Positions 20,790 to 23,201 of a stretch of 23,201 nucleotides of DNA are shown in pieces. Made by a program: the position numbers and the translations under genes. Source of the stretch: CAYYWV01 sp964531525 (lineage in GTDB: Bacteria; Pseudomonadota; Alphaproteobacteria; JAAXGF01); the NCBI GenBank assembly GCA_964531525.1, contig CAZHDF010000040.1, positions 1 through 23,201 on the forward strand, written 5' to 3'. The notes under the pieces are model-generated. The model worked only from the letters and a program-made list of their open reading frames with translations, searched no databases and was not told the DNA's origin. Position 1 is the first letter of the stretch; every line of letters begins with the position of its first letter.

Positions 20790-22193
20790 TCAGCCCTTCC
20801 ACAACCCTTCGCGGGCGAGGTCGTCCATGGTCGCCTCGATTCCGGCGCGCAGGATGGCGACGGTTTCGTCGACCTGGGCGCGGGTCATCACCAGGGGAGG
20901 CGACAGAACGTTGAGATGCCCAAGCGGGCGCACGATCAGGCCGCGCTTCTGGCAATGGTCGGCGATCCGGTTGCCGATGCCGACCTCGGGTTCGAACAGC
21001 GCCTTGGTTTTCTTGTCGGCGACGTTCTCGACGCACATCATGAAATGGCTGCCGCGCACGTCGCCCACGATCGGCAGGTCGAGAAGCGTGGCGAGCCGCT
21101 CCTCGAAATAGCGCCCGACCTTGCGGACATGGCCGCAGATATCCTCGCGCTCCATGATCTCGATGTTCTTGAGGCCGGCGGCGCAGCACACCGGATGGCC
21201 CGAGTAGGTGAAGCCATGGGTGAACAACGCGCCCTTGGCCTGCGGCACGCTGATGACCTCGTAGATCGCGTCCGAGATCAGGGTCGCCGCCAGCGGCAGA
21301 TAGCCCGAGGTCAGCCCCTTGGCGCTGGTGATGATGTCGGGAACGATGTCGAACACCGGCTCGGAGGCGAAGAAATGGCCGAGCCGGCCGAAGCCCGTCA
21401 CCACCTCGTCCGAAATATAGAACACGTCGTACTTGCGGCAGACCTCGAGGGTGCGCGCGTGATAGCCGGGCGGCGGCACGATCACGCCGCCCGCGCCCAT
21501 GATCGGCTCGGCGATGAAGGCGGCGACGTTCTCGGGGCCGAGTTCGAGGATCTTGTCCTCCAGCTCGGCCACCTTGGCGTCGCAGAACGCCTCGACGCTC
21601 ATGCCGTCGGGGCGGCGGTAGACATAGGGCGCCGGAATATGCGCGACGAGGTGATCGGCGACGTCGAAGCCGAGCCGGTCGGCCATGATGCCGGTCAGCG
21701 CCGCGGCGAGATAGGTCGAGCCGTGATAGGCGTCGATCCGCGAGATGATCTTTTTCTTGGTCTTCTTGCCCAGGCGGTTGAAATAGAAGTGGATCAGGCG
21801 AACGGCGGTATCATTCGCCATCGACCCGCCCGAGCCGTAGAAGACATGGTTGAGCGGCGCGGGCGCGATCTCGGCGAGCTTGGCGGCGAGCTCGGCGCCG
21901 GGCGGCGTCGTGAGATGCGAGAAGGTCGAGTAGTAACAAAGCCGGCGCGCTTGCTCGGCGATCGCCTGCGCCATCTCGTCGCTACCGTAGCCGATGTTGA
22001 CGCACCAAAGGCCGCCGATGCCGTCGATGTAGCGCTCGCCCTCGGAATCGAAGACGTAGACCCCCTCGGATTCGACCATCACGTCCGAGCCCGTCTCCTT
22101 GAAGGTGGAGAAGTCGGTCCAGGGGTGGATGAAGTGTTCGCGATCCTTGCGGCGCAGTTCCTCGGTGTCGTACGAGAGGTTCGAGCGCGGCAT
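20790..22193 (-). CDS. Class III PLP aminotransferase (putative polyamine:pyruvate type)
   Basis: This 467-residue enzyme is a fold-type I, class III omega-amine transaminase. The PLP lysine is K292 in TSAKGLTSGYLP and the pyridine-nitrogen aspartate is D262 in SDEVVTGFGR. DAYHGST (154-160) stacks on PLP, and GGSMANDTAVR (122-132) is the phosphate-binding turn, where the usual SGSEAND is changed to GGSMAND. HPWTDFSTF near residue 23 and WCVNIGYG near 63 are typical of the putrescine/cadaverine:pyruvate (SpuC-like) and beta-alanine:pyruvate groups. Placed directly upstream of potDBCA on the same strand, it most likely removes an amino group from the imported polyamine. The substrate is an inference. 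GGAGG lies six bases before the ATG; a 20-bp-period direct repeat lies just upstream. Confidence 0.9.
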   Translation of the reverse strand: MPRSNLSYDTEELRRKDREHFIHPWTDFSTFKETGSDVMVESEGVYVFDSEGERYIDGIGGLWCVNIGYGSDEMAQAIAEQARRLCYYSTFSHLTTPPGAELAAKLAEIAPAPLNHVFYGSGGSMANDTAVRLIHFYFNRLGKKTKKKIISRIDAYHGSTYLAAALTGIMADRLGFDVADHLVAHIPAPYVYRRPDGMSVEAFCDAKVAELEDKILELGPENVAAFIAEPIMGAGGVIVPPPGYHARTLEVCRKYDVFYISDEVVTGFGRLGHFFASEPVFDIVPDIITSAKGLTSGYLPLAATLISDAIYEVISVPQAKGALFTHGFTYSGHPVCCAAGLKNIEIMEREDICGHVRKVGRYFEERLATLLDLPIVGDVRGSHFMMCVENVADKKTKALFEPEVGIGNRIADHCQKRGLIVRPLGHLNVLSPPLVMTRAQVDETVAILRAGIEATMDDLAREGLWKG

Positions 22194-22203
22194 GATTTCC
22201 TCC

Positions 22204-22239
22204 CGATATATGGAACTTTCTTTCGATATTCGGAATTTT
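22204..22239. promoter_or_regulatory. Direct repeat, 20-bp period, in the divergent promoter
   Basis: CGATATATGGAACTTT (22204-22219) and CGATATTCGGAATTTT (22224-22239) agree at 13 of 16 positions and are offset by exactly 20 bases, about two turns of the helix. They lie 11-46 bases upstream of the aminotransferase ATG, in an AT-rich island unlike the surroundings, and downstream or overlapping of any aminotransferase promoter. This is the layout of a repressor operator with cooperative binding on one DNA face. No known regulator motif is recognised and no regulator gene is adjacent. Confidence 0.5.
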
Positions 22240-22263
22240 CATGTTGACGGCAATTCGCCCCCA

Positions 22264-22292
22264 TTGCAAGCTTTTAATGGGGCTATTCTAAT
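22264..22292 (+). promoter_or_regulatory. Candidate sigma-70 promoter of the dioxygenase gene
   Basis: TTGCAA (22264-22269) and TCTAAT (22287-22292) are separated by 17 bases. The -10 box matches the consensus at five of six positions. A start near 22299 gives a leader of about 29 bases including the GGGAGG ribosome site. A stronger -35-like TTGACG at 22244-22249 has no matching -10 at proper spacing. Confidence 0.45.
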
Positions 22293-22327
22293 CGATCGAT
22301 CCGGGGCGCGCCGTGGGAGGCGAGGGG

Positions 22328-23200
22328 ATGCTGAGCGAGCGGGAAATCGCGAAATTTCATGCGGACGGCTTCGTCGTCGCGCGAAGCGCCGTCGATGCCA
22401 CGGCGTTGGCGGGGCTCAAGAAAACCCTCGCCGACTGGGTCGAGGAGAGCCGCGAGCGGACCGAAAACTACGGCGAGACCCAGGACGGGCGCCCACGCTT
22501 CGACCTCGAAGCCGGGCACAGCGCCGAGGTGCCCAGGCTGCGCCGGGTCAACAACCCGGCCGAGGTCTCGGACGCCTATCGCGCCGTCACCCTCGACGGG
22601 CCGGTCGTCGACATGGTCGCCCAACTGATCGGCCCGGACGTCAAGTTTCACCACTCCAAGATCAATCTCAAGCTCCCCGGCACGGCGACCCGGGTAGGCT
22701 ATCACCAGGATTTCTCCTACACGCCCCACACCAACGACGATCTGGTCACCGCGCTGATCATGCTCGACGACACGACGCTCGAGAACGGCTGCTTGATGAT
22801 CGTTCCCGGCTCGCACCGCGAGGGGCAGGTGAGCCTGTGGCGGGGCGAGACCTTCGTCGGCGAAACGCCGCCCGAGTTGACCGCCGACTGCGAGGCCCGC
22901 GCGGAGGCGATCACCGGGCAGGCGGGCGACGTATGCCTGATGCACACTTCGGCGCTTCACGGTTCGGCGTCCAACGGCTCGGACCGGCCGAGGGGCATCT
23001 ATATCGCGGTCTACGCGGCGGCCGACGCGGTGGCGTTGTGCCCGTCGCCGCTGCCCAACCGCTTCGAGGGTCGGATCCTGCGCGGCAAGCCGAGCCGGGT
23101 CGCGCGGCTCGTACCCGGCCGGGTCGAGCTGCCCGCGTCCTACGACAACGCATCCTTCTTCGAGGTTCAGGGCCAGCGCTCGGCGGGCGCGGAGCGTTAG
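22328..23200 (+). CDS. Phytanoyl-CoA dioxygenase (PhyH) family protein
   Basis: This 290-residue protein is a probable non-haem Fe(II)/2-oxoglutarate-dependent oxygenase. The iron ligands are H126 and D128 (YHQDFSY) and distal H211 (ALHGSASN); R222, eleven residues after H211, should bind the 2-oxoglutarate carboxylate. ENGCLMIVPGSHREG (152-166) is the typical PhyH loop. It lacks the ectoine-hydroxylase (EctD) signature, so ectoine is unlikely; the true substrate is unknown. ATG 22328 is seven bases after GGAGG (22316-22320); an in-frame GTG five codons earlier would overlap that site. It diverges from the aminotransferase gene across 134 bp, so the two may share regulation. The window ends one base after its stop. 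Confidence 0.9.
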   Translation: MLSEREIAKFHADGFVVARSAVDATALAGLKKTLADWVEESRERTENYGETQDGRPRFDLEAGHSAEVPRLRRVNNPAEVSDAYRAVTLDGPVVDMVAQLIGPDVKFHHSKINLKLPGTATRVGYHQDFSYTPHTNDDLVTALIMLDDTTLENGCLMIVPGSHREGQVSLWRGETFVGETPPELTADCEARAEAITGQAGDVCLMHTSALHGSASNGSDRPRGIYIAVYAAADAVALCPSPLPNRFEGRILRGKPSRVARLVPGRVELPASYDNASFFEVQGQRSAGAER

Positions 23201-23201
23201 G

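Noticed and set aside
22328..23200. Ectoine hydroxylase EctD
   Set aside because: It shares the PhyH iron-site residues but not the EctD signature, and no ectABC genes are present.
1..23201. tRNA, rRNA, insertion sequence, prophage or defence-system genes
   Set aside because: I looked for cloverleaf-type sequence, terminal inverted repeats with transposase motifs, integrases and known defence domains and saw none; base composition is uniform apart from short AT-rich promoter islands.

Overview
The window looks like a chromosomal segment of a high-GC alphaproteobacterium, most likely of the Rhodospirillales type. The basis is the strong G/C bias at third codon positions, the gene neighbourhoods (HDAC-like deacetylase / xseB / ispA / tlyA; fabI / aroC near pdxH; a 17 kDa rickettsial-antigen-type lipoprotein beside pdxH) and the style of the proteins. 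It is gene-dense, with 21 complete genes and one gene fragment at the left edge. I found no tRNA, rRNA, CRISPR array, transposase or phage gene.

Left part (1-6.7 kb): a leftward RND efflux unit (periplasmic adaptor, then the first codons of the probable inner-membrane pump) diverges from a rightward housekeeping run: HDAC-like deacetylase, xseB (exonuclease VII small subunit), ispA (farnesyl diphosphate synthase), tlyA (rRNA 2'-O-methyltransferase) and a TrmA/RlmD-type RNA methyltransferase. The dxs gene that often lies between ispA and tlyA is missing. This run converges, with only 7 bp between stop codons, on a leftward fabI-aroC pair (fatty-acid and chorismate synthesis).

Middle (7.5-16.5 kb): a glycine-zipper lipoprotein (leftward) diverges from pdxH and a FieF-type cation exporter. 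A leftward isochorismatase-type cysteine hydrolase follows. Then comes a rightward run: a fused phosphotransferase/P-loop kinase, a tandem universal stress protein, a large GAF/HD-GYP c-di-GMP phosphodiesterase candidate and a short-chain dehydrogenase. The last two overlap by ATGA.

Right part (16.6-23.2 kb): a leftward polyamine locus comprises a class III aminotransferase followed by potD, potB, potC and potA. It diverges from a phytanoyl-CoA-dioxygenase-like Fe(II)/2-oxoglutarate enzyme. The natural reading is import of putrescine, spermidine or a related amine and its transamination; the dioxygenase partner is unexplained.

Most genes are ordinary core or transport genes. The observations most worth checking are non-coding: five tandem 15-16 bp AACAGGGAC-type units in the probable potD leader, a 20-bp-period direct repeat in the aminotransferase/dioxygenase divergent promoter, and a REP-like double hairpin between convergent genes. 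I do not see a clearly new defence or mobile system here.
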